A DNA stretch of 64,000 nucleotides from Diprion similis (lineage: Eukaryota > Arthropoda > Insecta > Hymenoptera > Diprionidae). The notes under the pieces were generated by a model. It had not been told where the DNA came from. It worked only from the letters and a program-made list of their open reading frames with translations, and did no database searches. Below, piece after piece: positions 23,985-35,138 of the stretch. Each line of letters starts with the position of its first letter. Within the stretch, counting starts at the first letter, position 1. The DNA is taken from positions 5,394,001-5,458,000 of the forward strand of contig NC_060116.1 in the NCBI RefSeq assembly GCF_021155765.1, given 5' to 3'. The translations under genes and the position numbers were made by a program.

Positions 23985-26391
23985 ATGATTCTACTTAACA
24001 AGATAATTTGCAATCGACACGTACTGAGAAAATCCAACTATCTGAACCTGAATTTGTATCGAAAATGTTGCTTTCACAACCATCTGCAAACAAAGCTATT
24101 ACAGAAGAAAAAATGCATTCTCACTATATTTAAACGAGAAACTGCAAATACTCTTGGAACAGGTACTGTCAAATCTCAGGCGAAGACAGTAACGAAGAAG
24201 AATTTAAGAAAGTCTGAATTGAAGCGACTCCTCAATTTGGCAGAACCAGAGAAATATCGACTTTTGGGAGCAATCGGTTTACTAATTGTATCATCGACGG
24301 TAACGATGGCTGTGCCGTTTTGCTTAGGAAAAATAATTGACTTGATGTATGCAGCAGACAAAGAGAAAATGAAACAGAATTTGAACAAACTCAGCTTGAC
24401 ATTATTGGGTGTATTTCTAATTGGAGGCATTTGTAACTTTGGGAGAGTTTATCTGATGTCCACTACTGGGCACAGAATAACCCAATCTCTGAGGAAAAAG
24501 GTTTTCACAGCCATAGTTAGTCAAGAAACAGCCATGTTTGACAAACGAAGCACTGGCGAACTTGTTGGAAGATTGAGCGGTAATTTATCCTTCATAATTA
24601 GTGAAGATTACTTAGACAAACTCGTTTTAAAGCACATCACAGAACTACATCAAAATTTTTCGAAAGTCCTTTGATTTTGAATTCCTAAATATAATAAAAT
24701 AACAGTTGAGATCACCTTCTTTTGATACATTTTTCGCATTTTCATATTTGTTACCTTTTTCACAAAGTTACATATTGTTAGGCGATGCACAGCTCGTCAG
24801 CTCAGCTGTTACAACGAACATCTCAGATGGGCTTCGATCGAGTATAATGAGCATTGCTGGAATATCCATGATGGTCTACATGTCTCCGGAATTGGCGCTA
24901 GTTGGTTTATCGACAGTTCCACCAGTCGTTGGTTTGGCTATAATGTATGGCCGATTTGTAAAGAAGATATCGAGACAGGTGCAAGACAGTCTGGCTGGTT
25001 TAAATGTGATCGCTGAAGAGAGAATTAGTAACATACGGACAGTGAAAGCGTTTGCTCAGGAGGTGAATGAGATTAAAAAATACAGTTTCAAATTGGACGA
25101 TCTGTTGAAGTTATGCTACAGAGAAAGTTTTTATAAGGGTGTATTTTACGGAATGACCGGCCTCTCTGGTAACGCCATAATACTTTCAGTCTTGTACTAT
25201 GGTGGAGGAATGGTGTCCGAATCATCGTTAACCGTTGGCAATCTGAGTGCATTTTTGCTTTACGCAGCCTACATTGGTCTCTCTTTGGGAGGTTTATCCA
25301 ACTTTTATTCTGAGCTGAATAAAGCCCTCGGAGCAAGCACCAGATTGTTTGAATTGATTGAACGTGAGCCAAAAATTGCAATTCAAGGTGGAAGAGTATT
25401 GCCTCAAAAACTGAGTGGCAATGTTATCTTTGACAACGTCACTTTTTCTTACCCTACACGATTGGAATCCAAAATATTGAGTGATTTAACCCTGGAAGTA
25501 AAAAAATGTTCCATAACTGCTATTGTTGGGCCGTCAGGTTCTGGAAAATCAACAATAGCTGCTTTACTACTGCGATTGTATGACCCAAATGGGGGAAAGA
25601 TACTTTTGGATGGAGAGGATCTAAAAGAACTGGATCCCACCTGGGTGAAAGCTCAGATTGGATTTGTATCTCAAGAGCCAACGTTATTCAGTTCCACTAT
25701 ACGTGAAAATATTACATACGGGGCTGCAAATTCGACCGAAACCGAAATTATGGATGCTGCAAGTCAGGCAAACATACTGGAATTTACACAAGGAATGAAA
25801 GATGGATTAAATACAATTGTTGGTGAACGAGGAGTGACGTTGAGTGGCGGACAACGTCAAAGGATTGCAATTGCACGAGCGCTAATCAAGGTATATTCCT
25901 AAGCTTGTGGAGTACATATGTTCATGTTGACTTTGTTGTATTTGACATCTTAATTACTCGTCAAAATATCACATTCATAAAGATTTAAGTACATTATTAT
26001 TCACTTTTAGAAGAAGCAGCATTTGCTAACTATACCTACTTTTTTATAACTCTGGTGATCAGTGACTAGGTCGTAAATTATATAAAAAGAACCTAAAAGT
26101 ATAAACAAAAAAAAAACTTATCTTTTACAGAACCCAAAAATTTTGATCCTGGATGAAGCCACGAGCGCATTGGATGCTCAAAATGAACGTTTGGTTCAGG
26201 AAGCGATAGAACGTGCTACACAGGGTCGAACAGTCTTGACAATAGCTCACCGATTAAGTACCATAAAAAATGCTGACAAAATAGCAGTCCTTGATCATGG
26301 CCGAGTTGTCGAAATGGGCAATTATGATCACCTAATGACTATGGAGAATGGATTATTCAGAAATCTGGTGAAGCATCAAACATTCACTTGA
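23985..26391 (+). CDS. ABCB10: Mitochondrial ABC half-transporter, ABCB10-like
   Basis: Three exons in frame (23985-24579, 24782-25890, 26131-26391) encode 654 aa. The N terminus is long, basic and lacks acidic residues for about 45 residues, fitting a matrix-targeting signal. The membrane domain starts near residue 85 ([20 protein letters not shown]) and includes [15 protein letters not shown], the [20 protein letters not shown] loop and several further hydrophobic spans. The nucleotide-binding domain is complete: Walker [11 protein letters not shown]-loop SQEPTLF, signature LSGGQRQR, Walker [13 protein letters not shown] and H-loop AHRLST. It is a half-transporter that should dimerise in the inner membrane. 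ABCB10 is tied to haem synthesis and biliverdin export; other half-transporters of subfamily B are the alternative, but the loop and length favour ABCB10. Confidence 0.93.
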
Positions 26392-27718
26392 GACAATGAA
26401 AGAACAAAATTTTCATGTCGGTGAATTTTATGAAATATAACTGTAAAATTCAATCTGTAGGTAATATCTATCTGTTGACATGGCTTAAGAAAAATTAATG
26501 TAATTATATTTATAGAAATTTGTTAATTAGTCGGTGATGTAAATTTTATTAGCCTGTTTGAATTATATCGTCAATAGTAATCACAAAAAAAAAAAATGTA
26601 AATAATCTGAAAAGCACGCAATTCGCATTTGTGTATTGGTGAAGCAGAAGAAATGTGCAATATACTATATTTTATTTAATGCTGTATTGTCAGTAATTCA
26701 TACTACTACATCATTTTCCACGATTGTGTCGCAGGAATTTTGAAGACCATGCAGTTGACTCCGACATTGATCAGACGAAATTGTACCACTATGACTGTGT
26801 TCCCGTTTTATGAAGCCTCACAAAGGCACCTTACAAAGTAGGTAGTCACATCGCTATGAGGACATTGACAATAGTATAAACAAGTTCCTTGCTCTGCTAT
26901 TTAGAGCACTGTGCATACCTGAAAATGTACATATCACTTCTCTTTATGTAAATTATGTTTGCAATTTTCTCGTATTAGGTTTTCTTAACTATAATGAAAT
27001 ATATTTTGACTCACTGAAATACGCCACTTGAAAATAGAACTGCTGCAAAGCTATTCAAAACGATCTTGCATATGAACTATTTCGAACAGAAATCATATAA
27101 TGTTCTACTCTGCTTATATAATATTTGTGTTCAAAGTGTTTAGCTATATTTACGACCTTTTCTTTGACTAAGTTTAGTTGACCATCCTAATCATTACAAC
27201 ATTCTACAAATGATACTTTGGACTTGTGTGTCTGTATTGAAGTGCCAAAGATCTTAGACTTGTGATACCCATACGAAGAGATTTTTAACATTTTGTATGA
27301 TTCCTTGACCCTACATATGCCTATAGACGTACAGGAAATTTTCTTCAGTGGAGTCCAAACCAGCAGTCTGTCAGTCAATATTCAACTCAACTTAATATCA
27401 TCCTAATTACAATCCTAAGACATTTTCTGAAGTGTAATTGTGTCTCATTCTGCAATTCAATACTTTACGGAAGTGCAGTTATCGTTTCGAATATTATTAA
27501 ACATCATAAATTTACTATAGACAAATAAAGTTGACACTGATTTTTTAAAGTTTTGCGCCAAAAAGGAATTGTTTATTGATTTTGAACTACTAAACAAATA
27601 ATTATGTGCAATAAATAAAACCAAACTCTTATCACTATCATTCACAATAACTTTTCACGTATCTGATTAAAGGCATAAATTTTACCGTTTACTTCACGAA
27701 TTTCAACTTAATTTTGAA
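26392..27718. other. Intergenic
   Basis: Transporter 3' UTR followed by AT-rich DNA up to the acyl-CoA synthetase promoter. No gene, repeat or RNA structure stands out. Confidence 0.6.
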
Positions 27719-30700
27719 ATGTCTCTATTGCGTGTTACGCCTTATCGGAATCTAAGTTCATTAAATCACATAATTAAGAACATTCTCACATCTCATGTTA
27801 CAAAAAATAAGAATTATGGGACAGCGTCTAGTGTTGTGAAGAGTACTTATGAGGATATAAGTATACCGAATCAAAGTATCACTAGTTTAGTCTTATCGCA
27901 AAAAGATCACCGTGCAGAGTCACCAGCAGTGGTATGAGTTTATTATTATTAATGCCTTACTATTAACTTCAATATATTTTTACGAAATTAATGCACTTTT
28001 CACAGCAAGGTGGCTAATGTGCTTTACCGCCTAAGTCCTATATTCTGATACAACTAAATTTCAAAGCAATTTTATACTTTCAAATTGGTGCGAAATAGAA
28101 TCAGTTAAACTTCACAGACATATCTATCCATAAACAGCTGGAAAACGATTTAAATGACTAATTAGCTGGCCCACATTAGCATACAACAGAGACCAGAGAT
28201 ACGCTAGAGATAAGGTTCATGAATGTCAAAGTTCACAACCTGATATATACAATAATATAAATACTTCAATCTTCATAATACATATTCAATTTCAACACAA
28301 TATGTTACGCCAAATTGAAGGATAAAAATGCAATATAGACTTAACAGGTTTATTATTATTATTTGTTGAATAGACATGTGGAGTCTCAGGACGATCGTAC
28401 ACATTTGGTATGACAAAAATGCTAATCGAACGAGGAGCGGCAGCACTCATAGGACAACTCGGTTTAAAACCCGGGGACCGAATTGGTTTAATCTTACCTA
28501 ATATCCCAGAATACGTAATTGCTATTCATGCAGCAATGTCAGCTGGATTAACGGTAACGTTTGCGAATCCATTGTATACAGAAGAAGAAATTACACGACA
28601 ATTTCGAAGTGTAGGAGTAAAATCTATTGTAACAATACCACTGCTCCTTGAGACTGCTTTGCAGATATCAAAGAAATTGCCAAATTATACGCAAACTGTA
28701 AATATTGGCGGAGAGCCTGATCCTGGTAAAAAGTACGTGCATTGTAATAGGGTGGTACTCTTTCATCTCTGAATCGATCTTGTTATATCACCCACTTTGA
28801 TTATAAATTGCAGCATTCTGAGCATGCAGGCTCTCTTAATGGATAGCGATGGAGTTGATCTGCCAAAAGTAAACCCAACGGACATAGCTGTCCTACCGTA
28901 CAGCTCTGGCACGACTGGACCACCGAAAGGTGTGATGCTGACACATCAGAATCTTGTGGCAAACATTCTTCAATGCAGTCACCAAGATTTCAACGATTCA
29001 CCGGCATTTGAAGGGCCGCAAAAAACCGTTTTCACAGTCTTACCATTCTTCCATATTTATGGATTCAATACTATCATGAACACGTCACTGTACAGAGGGG
29101 AGCATCTTATAACTATACCTCGATTTACTCCTGAAGATTACTTAAGCTGTCTGATCAAGTATAAACCAGATACACTGTTCGTTGTTCCGTCGTTGTTGCT
29201 GTTCTTGGCATCTCATCCAGAAATTACAGCTGACCATTTGTCAAGCGTAAAAAGAGTACTATCTGGTGCTGCGCCCGCAACGAAGAATTTGATAGACAAG
29301 TTTACAGAAAAATTGAATCGCGATGACTGTGTAATCAATCAAGGTTGATACTACTAAAGTGTTTTATAACTACCAAACATATTCGTGCATGCATGTGTGT
29401 TAGATAATCACATACGATAATTATTAATGATGTTTCATATATCTATCATAGGATACGGGATGACAGAAACCAGTCCTGTCACGATGCTCACGCCATTTCT
29501 GATAGAGCACAGCAAAGCTGGTAGTTGTGGTCGCCTGTTACCATCAACATCCGCAAGGCTTGTAGACCAAACTAATGGTCAAGATATCACGGTTCCATAC
29601 AAGTCAGGCGAACTCCTAATTAAGGGTCCGCAACTTATGAAAGGATATCTTGATAATCCGAAGGCAACGGCCGAAACTATCGATGAAGAGGGATGGCTGC
29701 ATACAGGGGATGTTGCTTACTACGATGATGAGAAATATTTTTTTATCGTTGACAGAACTAAAGAGCTCATCAAGGTGAAAGGAAACCAGGTAAGAACTAA
29801 GTTCAGTAAAATAGTTTTTAATGATTATTGCGAGGATTATTGTGACTCAAAGATAAAGTTGAATATTCTTTTGAACCATTTTGCCAACAAATTAAAAGAA
29901 ACTTTGAATATACTGAAGGACTTTTTAAAAAGTAGTAATCATTTATCCATGAAAATAAAGAACTAAGAACAAACTCTCAAAATTGATATTCTATTTACGA
30001 AAACTGAGTTCATACATGGATATCTTTGTCAGGAGCCGCTGAATCCCAAGATTTTAATAATTATAAAAATAGATTATTTTTGCAAGGTGGTTGAATTAAA
30101 TCGAACTATGACTTTCTCACAATAATCTTTATGTATTTTATAAAATAATGTACACGCTATATTAAGTTATTCATGTGACATAACCATTCGTTACGATTAC
30201 ATAAGTTAAGAAATGATTTACTCTCAGACAATCCATTTTGATAGCCTTGCGTCTACAGTTAAAAAGTTACTTTAAATACTAGCTTATAAATATGCTAAAC
30301 GACCTTATGCTTTCAAAAATTGGACTCATTTTTTTCACTGATTAATTATTAATGTAGTTCACAATATTATTCTTACGATATTGTTCACTAGGATTAGAAT
30401 ACATGATATACAAATCTTAGCTTCGATATCAAAGATTATACAATTGACGAACACCTTAGAACCTTTGAAGTAAGTATTTATATTTCAAGGTTTGTCCTAC
30501 TGCCCCAAAGATTTTAGATGAAAAAAAAAAAACAAAAACTTCTTACCACATTTGCTGTAAAAAGCAGAGATCTTGAAGGTCGTTCTGAGTAAATTCCAAG
30601 GAATAAGCATGCTTCAGTATGTAAACGAATCAGAAGAAGGAGCAAAGGGTTGCATTATTCTCCTAGGAGTTTCTCAAATGTATTAAGTTTGATCGCATAC

Positions 30701-33700
30701 AATGTGTTTCAAAGGCTCCCTTCTCCCAGTTATTTAGAAACAAAATGATATGTCCGTGTGAACATTTCTTAAATAGTGAAAGATTTTGATTCATATCGTT
30801 CAATCATTGTGTGTTTTATGAGTTTTCCGTGACGAGACAATATTTCGTTTTATAAAAAATTACTAATTAAAAAAAAAACCTCCTGTTTTCTAGTAAATTA
30901 AATTGTGATATTTTTTCTCAACAAAATCAGAGTAATCCTATAGAATAATACAAATGTTTCACTCTACTTTTCATTAACTCTTATCCAAATCACTAACTTC
31001 TTGCTCCATTGGCTCATCTTGCTGAAAAGTCTGGTTGTCTTCGGCAATGTCGACTTCCATCGACTCGACTGGTGCAACACCTTCAACTAAAGCCGAATTA
31101 CTGACGATCGATGAGGGTTTCTCTATTAAGAATGCTTGACCTGTATGAGCATCTGAAGCATCTGGATTCGCCTCTGAAGCATCTTCTGTTTTGAAAGTAT
31201 TAATCAATTCCTTCTCCTTTTCACCTGGCGACGAAGTTGTATCCACTGCAGTGTTATGTTCTTCATTAGTAACGTCGACTATCAGTTGTTTATTTTCTAA
31301 GTCTGGAACAGATACTTCCTCTTTAGGCTCTTCTATTATTGGCAATGGATCAGGAACGATGGATTTTGTAATTTTTGTATCATTCTCGTTACTAATTTCT
31401 TTAATTGTGGTTAATGTTTGCGACTGTACTACGGAGTCAGATATTTTGCCCTTTTCTTCTAGGCATTCTGTACTCTCCTCAAATTCATTAGTTTGTTTAA
31501 TGCCTTCTGTAGTAGCTAGAGGTTCTTCCATAATTTGTTCCGTTTTCTTGGTCAATACATTTAGTTCCTCAGAATCGGTTATGACTTTGGTCTCTTTGGA
31601 TATTGTGATGTTCTGTGTAACATTTACGTTAGTTTCAACCGTACAAGGGATTATAGGTTCTGACGTCACTGGTGGTAACGTAACTTCAGCTTCTTTTTCG
31701 CTCAGACTTACTTTGGCACAACTAACGCTGTCTTTTTCAATATTTATATCTAGTAAAGCACTTTCAGTTTCGCTTTTAAGCTGCACATTGTTTTCATTAT
31801 CCGATGTAACATATTCTTTTACTTGCATCTGATCGTCGCCACTGATATCCCTATGAATCATATCATTACTTTCTTCGATTTTCACTGCGGTTTTGTCCGT
31901 TGTTTCAGCCTTAGTTACTTTATCCATATTTTCAGTCATTTCAATTGAATCGGCAGTGATTACTGTTGCTGGTATAGCTGGCTCTCCGTTTTCTCCAGAA
32001 GGCACAATTTCTGGAGTTACTTTAGCTACATCTGTACTATCTTCTACAGGCTTTTGAGTTAGCTCTGTCAATGGTTCTAGATCATTTCTTATGGATTCAG
32101 CTTGGACGATAGTTTTTTCAACCGGTTTAGCTTCTTCGGAATAAAATTTCTGCGCTTTGATGTCATGAGAGATAAAGTCGCTGGACTGGAATGTAGTCTG
32201 CAGTGTTTTAGTTGACTCAAACGCCTCATTTTCGTTATTCTCCATATCAAGGCTAGGCTGAGAGTTGGTGTCTTCGTTCATAATTGCTTCCGGTACATCT
32301 CCAACTATATTAGAAGGTTCAGGGACCATATTGGACAAATTTTGGATCCCTGATGTGGAATTGAGGTCTTGCGGTTGAATTTGTGATGTCAAATTTGCAA
32401 TGTTGGCAATTTCAGATGTCGATGGGGTAAAAGTCGAAGGTAGGTCCTGGCCCTTCGCAGTTATCTCAGAGTCGCATAGCTCAGGATCGGCTCCGTACGG
32501 TGTGAAGGCTTCGACAGAAACTGGGTTACTTTTTACAATGGTTAATTCAGTTGCGGGTATAATGTTTGTTGGAAGGTGATGTATATTGACTATCGTCGAA
32601 TGCGTTTCTACCGTTTGAACGGTAACCGTTGTCGCCAAGGTACAAGCCCTTGCCCACAGGTCCATATCGTAAGGTGATCTACTACCGTTGTCCTCTGTGG
32701 ACCCATTTACCATACCATCGCCATTCTCGCTTCGTCTAGCCGCTGGCCCTGGTTCTCTTGTCGATACAACTAATATATTCTTTTCAATAGCTCTCATGAA
32801 TTTATCCACCCTGTTGTACTCCTTACGTGGGGCAGTTAGAAGCTCGCAAATTCTCTGCACTGTAAAGGGAGCGTTGGAGAATGATTCGAGTCGATCGAGG
32901 AGTGCACTTTTCATCATATCGTAGTTGAACTGCTCAACGTTTGGACAGGGTGCCAGTTCCAAGGTCGGGCAACTCTCGTAAAACTCAGTCATTACTCGTA
33001 GGAGCTTTTCTCGGAAGAGAGCTTTTATCAGAGGCCACTGATAGACAGGGTCTCCTGTTTTCGCTACCCAAGACAGATACTCTTCAAGTTCCTTTGGAAT
33101 GTCAGCAGGTCGAAGCTTTTGAAATTCGTCTAGCGCTTGCAGCACCTCCTCCGGGTTCTCCATGTCCCTCTTTTGCGCCGGATTTCGAGTTTGAGACACT
33201 CGAAATTCAGTTACTTTTTTTTTTTTTACTCCGATATTTTTCAACGTGCGGACAATATTCACCGAAAAATATCACCAACAACGAAAAACGCAAACACCGG
33301 GGACCAAACACAGAGACAGAATATCCAGGGCAGCCAACTCCTCAACGTGAAATGATGAAAATTGCATTGTCGCCACTTTCACCTTCCTACTTTATCAAAT
33401 TACCAGCTGGATTGCTTTTTCTCTCAGTTTCGCCTCGGATATTGAATACCTTTAATATTTAAACAACTTACATACGTATTCATTGATGTACTGCTTCATC
33501 GTTAAAATTAATCTTACCGTAACCTCCGACTTTGATTTCGCAACTGGATTTCTACGCATGCGTCGTGTTACGTGACACGAAACAGCGAACTATTTAAAAT
33601 TCAAATAGGTCACCAAATAATATAACACTCAAAATTTTATGCAATCTTCTTGACAGGATATATCACATAAGTAAATAATACATAAAAATTTTCTGAAAAT

Positions 33701-34379
33701 TATCAACATAATTACAATAATTTCGAAGTTTCTCATTTTTTATTCCAACAATTATTGACCCCTCTTTTATCAGGTAGCTCATTAAATGGATCAAGTGTGG
33801 TGTTCATTGTTTGTTTTCTTTTTAATTCTATATTTGAGACAACGATTCAATTTATGTTGAATAGAAATTTTCATTGAGTTTTACTCTAATTTCATGCAAA
33901 ACTAATCTCATTTTATTTTGTCTTTTAAGGTATCACCGACCGAACTAGAGTCTATAATCTTAGAAATGCCTGGAGTGGTAGACGTAGCAGTCATTGGTGT
34001 TCCAGACACACTTGCGGGAGAATTACCCAGAGCTTTTGTGGTAAAACAGCCAAATTCGGACTTGACTGAAGAATCTATCTCTAACTACCTAAAGCCTAAG
34101 GTAAATTAGAGTAGAGCTGATTGCATCATAGGATCTCGTTATAGTTTTCATTCTTCCAGGGATCACAAAGTAACAGCAGCACTGTATTATTTGTTGATTG
34201 TTCCTGTAAAACCTTCACGTTGAAAAAATTTAAAATAACCAATAATTTAAAATAATTTTATTATTTCTCAGGTTGTTGCTTACAAGAACTTAGCAGGTGG
34301 TGTGATATTCATAGATGCTATACCGCGAAACGCAGCTGGCAAGATCATGCGTCAGGAATTGAAAGTATTTGGTAAATAA
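27719..34379 (+). CDS. 4-coumarate-CoA-ligase-like acyl-CoA synthetase
   Basis: Six exons in frame: 27719-27931, 28374-28732, 28814-29343, 29452-29789, 33930-34100 and 34272-34379; 572 aa. It belongs to the ANL adenylate-forming superfamily. The AMP-binding motif is SSGTTGPPKGVMLTH, followed by YGMTE, GELLIKGPQLMKGY, GDVAYYD and DRTKELIKVKGNQV. The C-terminal lysine motif is NAAGKIMRQEL. Such enzymes activate a carboxylic acid to its acyl-AMP and then to acyl-CoA; luciferase and 4CL are relatives. The N terminus (about 40 residues, basic, no acids) looks like a mitochondrial presequence, and the C terminus ends VFGK without a peroxisomal SKL, so mitochondria are the likely site. The substrate cannot be told from sequence. 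The 4.1 kb fourth intron contains PPP4R2 on the opposite strand. Confidence 0.92.
30974..33163 (-). CDS. PPP4R2: PP4 phosphatase regulatory subunit 2, nested in an intron
   Basis: An uninterrupted 729-aa frame runs from the ATG at 33163. Longer readings need a non-ATG start. The N-terminal 150 residues match the PPP4R2 domain: EEYLSWVAKTGDPVYQWPL, FYESCP, NVEQFNYDMMKSALLDRL, PFTVQRICELLTAPRKEYN and VDKFMRAIEKNILVVS. The remainder is disordered and very rich in Glu, Thr, Ser and Val, and ends in QQDEPMEQE, like the DEPMEQ tail of the human protein. PPP4R2 bridges the PP4 catalytic subunit and PPP4R3 in DNA repair and spliceosome maturation. The gene is intronless in its coding part and lies wholly inside intron 4 of the acyl-CoA synthetase gene, antisense to it. 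The C-terminal disordered part is long for the family (human is about 417 aa). Confidence 0.94.
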   Translation of the reverse strand: MENPEEVLQALDEFQKLRPADIPKELEEYLSWVAKTGDPVYQWPLIKALFREKLLRVMTEFYESCPTLELAPCPNVEQFNYDMMKSALLDRLESFSNAPFTVQRICELLTAPRKEYNRVDKFMRAIEKNILVVSTREPGPAARRSENGDGMVNGSTEDNGSRSPYDMDLWARACTLATTVTVQTVETHSTIVNIHHLPTNIIPATELTIVKSNPVSVEAFTPYGADPELCDSEITAKGQDLPSTFTPSTSEIANIANLTSQIQPQDLNSTSGIQNLSNMVPEPSNIVGDVPEAIMNEDTNSQPSLDMENNENEAFESTKTLQTTFQSSDFISHDIKAQKFYSEEAKPVEKTIVQAESIRNDLEPLTELTQKPVEDSTDVAKVTPEIVPSGENGEPAIPATVITADSIEMTENMDKVTKAETTDKTAVKIEESNDMIHRDISGDDQMQVKEYVTSDNENNVQLKSETESALLDINIEKDSVSCAKVSLSEKEAEVTLPPVTSEPIIPCTVETNVNVTQNITISKETKVITDSEELNVLTKKTEQIMEEPLATTEGIKQTNEFEESTECLEEKGKISDSVVQSQTLTTIKEISNENDTKITKSIVPDPLPIIEEPKEEVSVPDLENKQLIVDVTNEEHNTAVDTTSSPGEKEKELINTFKTEDASEANPDASDAHTGQAFLIEKPSSIVSNSALVEGVAPVESMEVDIAEDNQTFQQDEPMEQEVSDLDKS

Positions 34380-35138
34380 GAAATTACGTTTAAGTGAAAT
34401 TTAGTATGATTTAGTAAATAAGTACAAGTATCAAATATCTGTGAAGCAAATAATATTGCATTTATGGATCTACTATCTACATCTTCTGTTAAAGGAATCA
34501 GTTGTATCATTTTCGTTGTATGTACTATAAAATTTCATTAACAATACGAAATTTAAAAAAAAAGCAAGCAAAGACATGATAGTAGAATAAGTTTTTTTAT
34601 GACATTAATTGACATTACTTGCTAAATGACCTTCTTTAAATCGTAATAATTATTTTCCCTAAAAAAAAAAAAGAAAATAACAATAATTTGATTTCCCTCA
34701 TCGTCATGTAATTGGTATATGTATAGCTGATCTATGTATGCACATGCTTACACATAAGTAAAATAAATCATATTTATTGTTGCATATTATTGTCAATGAA
34801 TCGTTGTATATTAGTTTTGTGAAAATTGAGTGAATTTATAATCTACATATCTACAAAAACCATTAATTTAATCCTAACTCAATATAGATTAAATCATTAC
34901 GTGAAAACCGAAGGAGCCTACTTATTCTGGCCACTCAACCGCTATAGTTAATTCTATAGTTTCATATCTAACCCCGCAGTCGAAATTGTGCGTCGTTGTC
35001 AGTCGTTGTGAATGGTTGTCCCGGATCAGTTCGCTGCAGCCAAATGTATTTTTGACGTTGTTCTATGTTATTCAACTATCCAAATTTGGACTACAGCATG
35101 TATACAAAATCCGTATACCTCCTGCGATCAACTGGCGC
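34380..35138. other. Gap between acyl-CoA synthetase and SERAC1
   Basis: Synthetase 3' UTR followed by the SERAC1 promoter and leader. An alternative first coding exon for SERAC1 starts at ATG 35012 and would end at the donor after 35112. No other gene seen. Confidence 0.5.

Noticed and set aside
31191-31832. 213-codon plus-strand open frame opposite PPP4R2
   Set aside because: Shadow of the Glu/Thr-rich tail; composition (Ser/Val/Phe) follows from the reverse complement.
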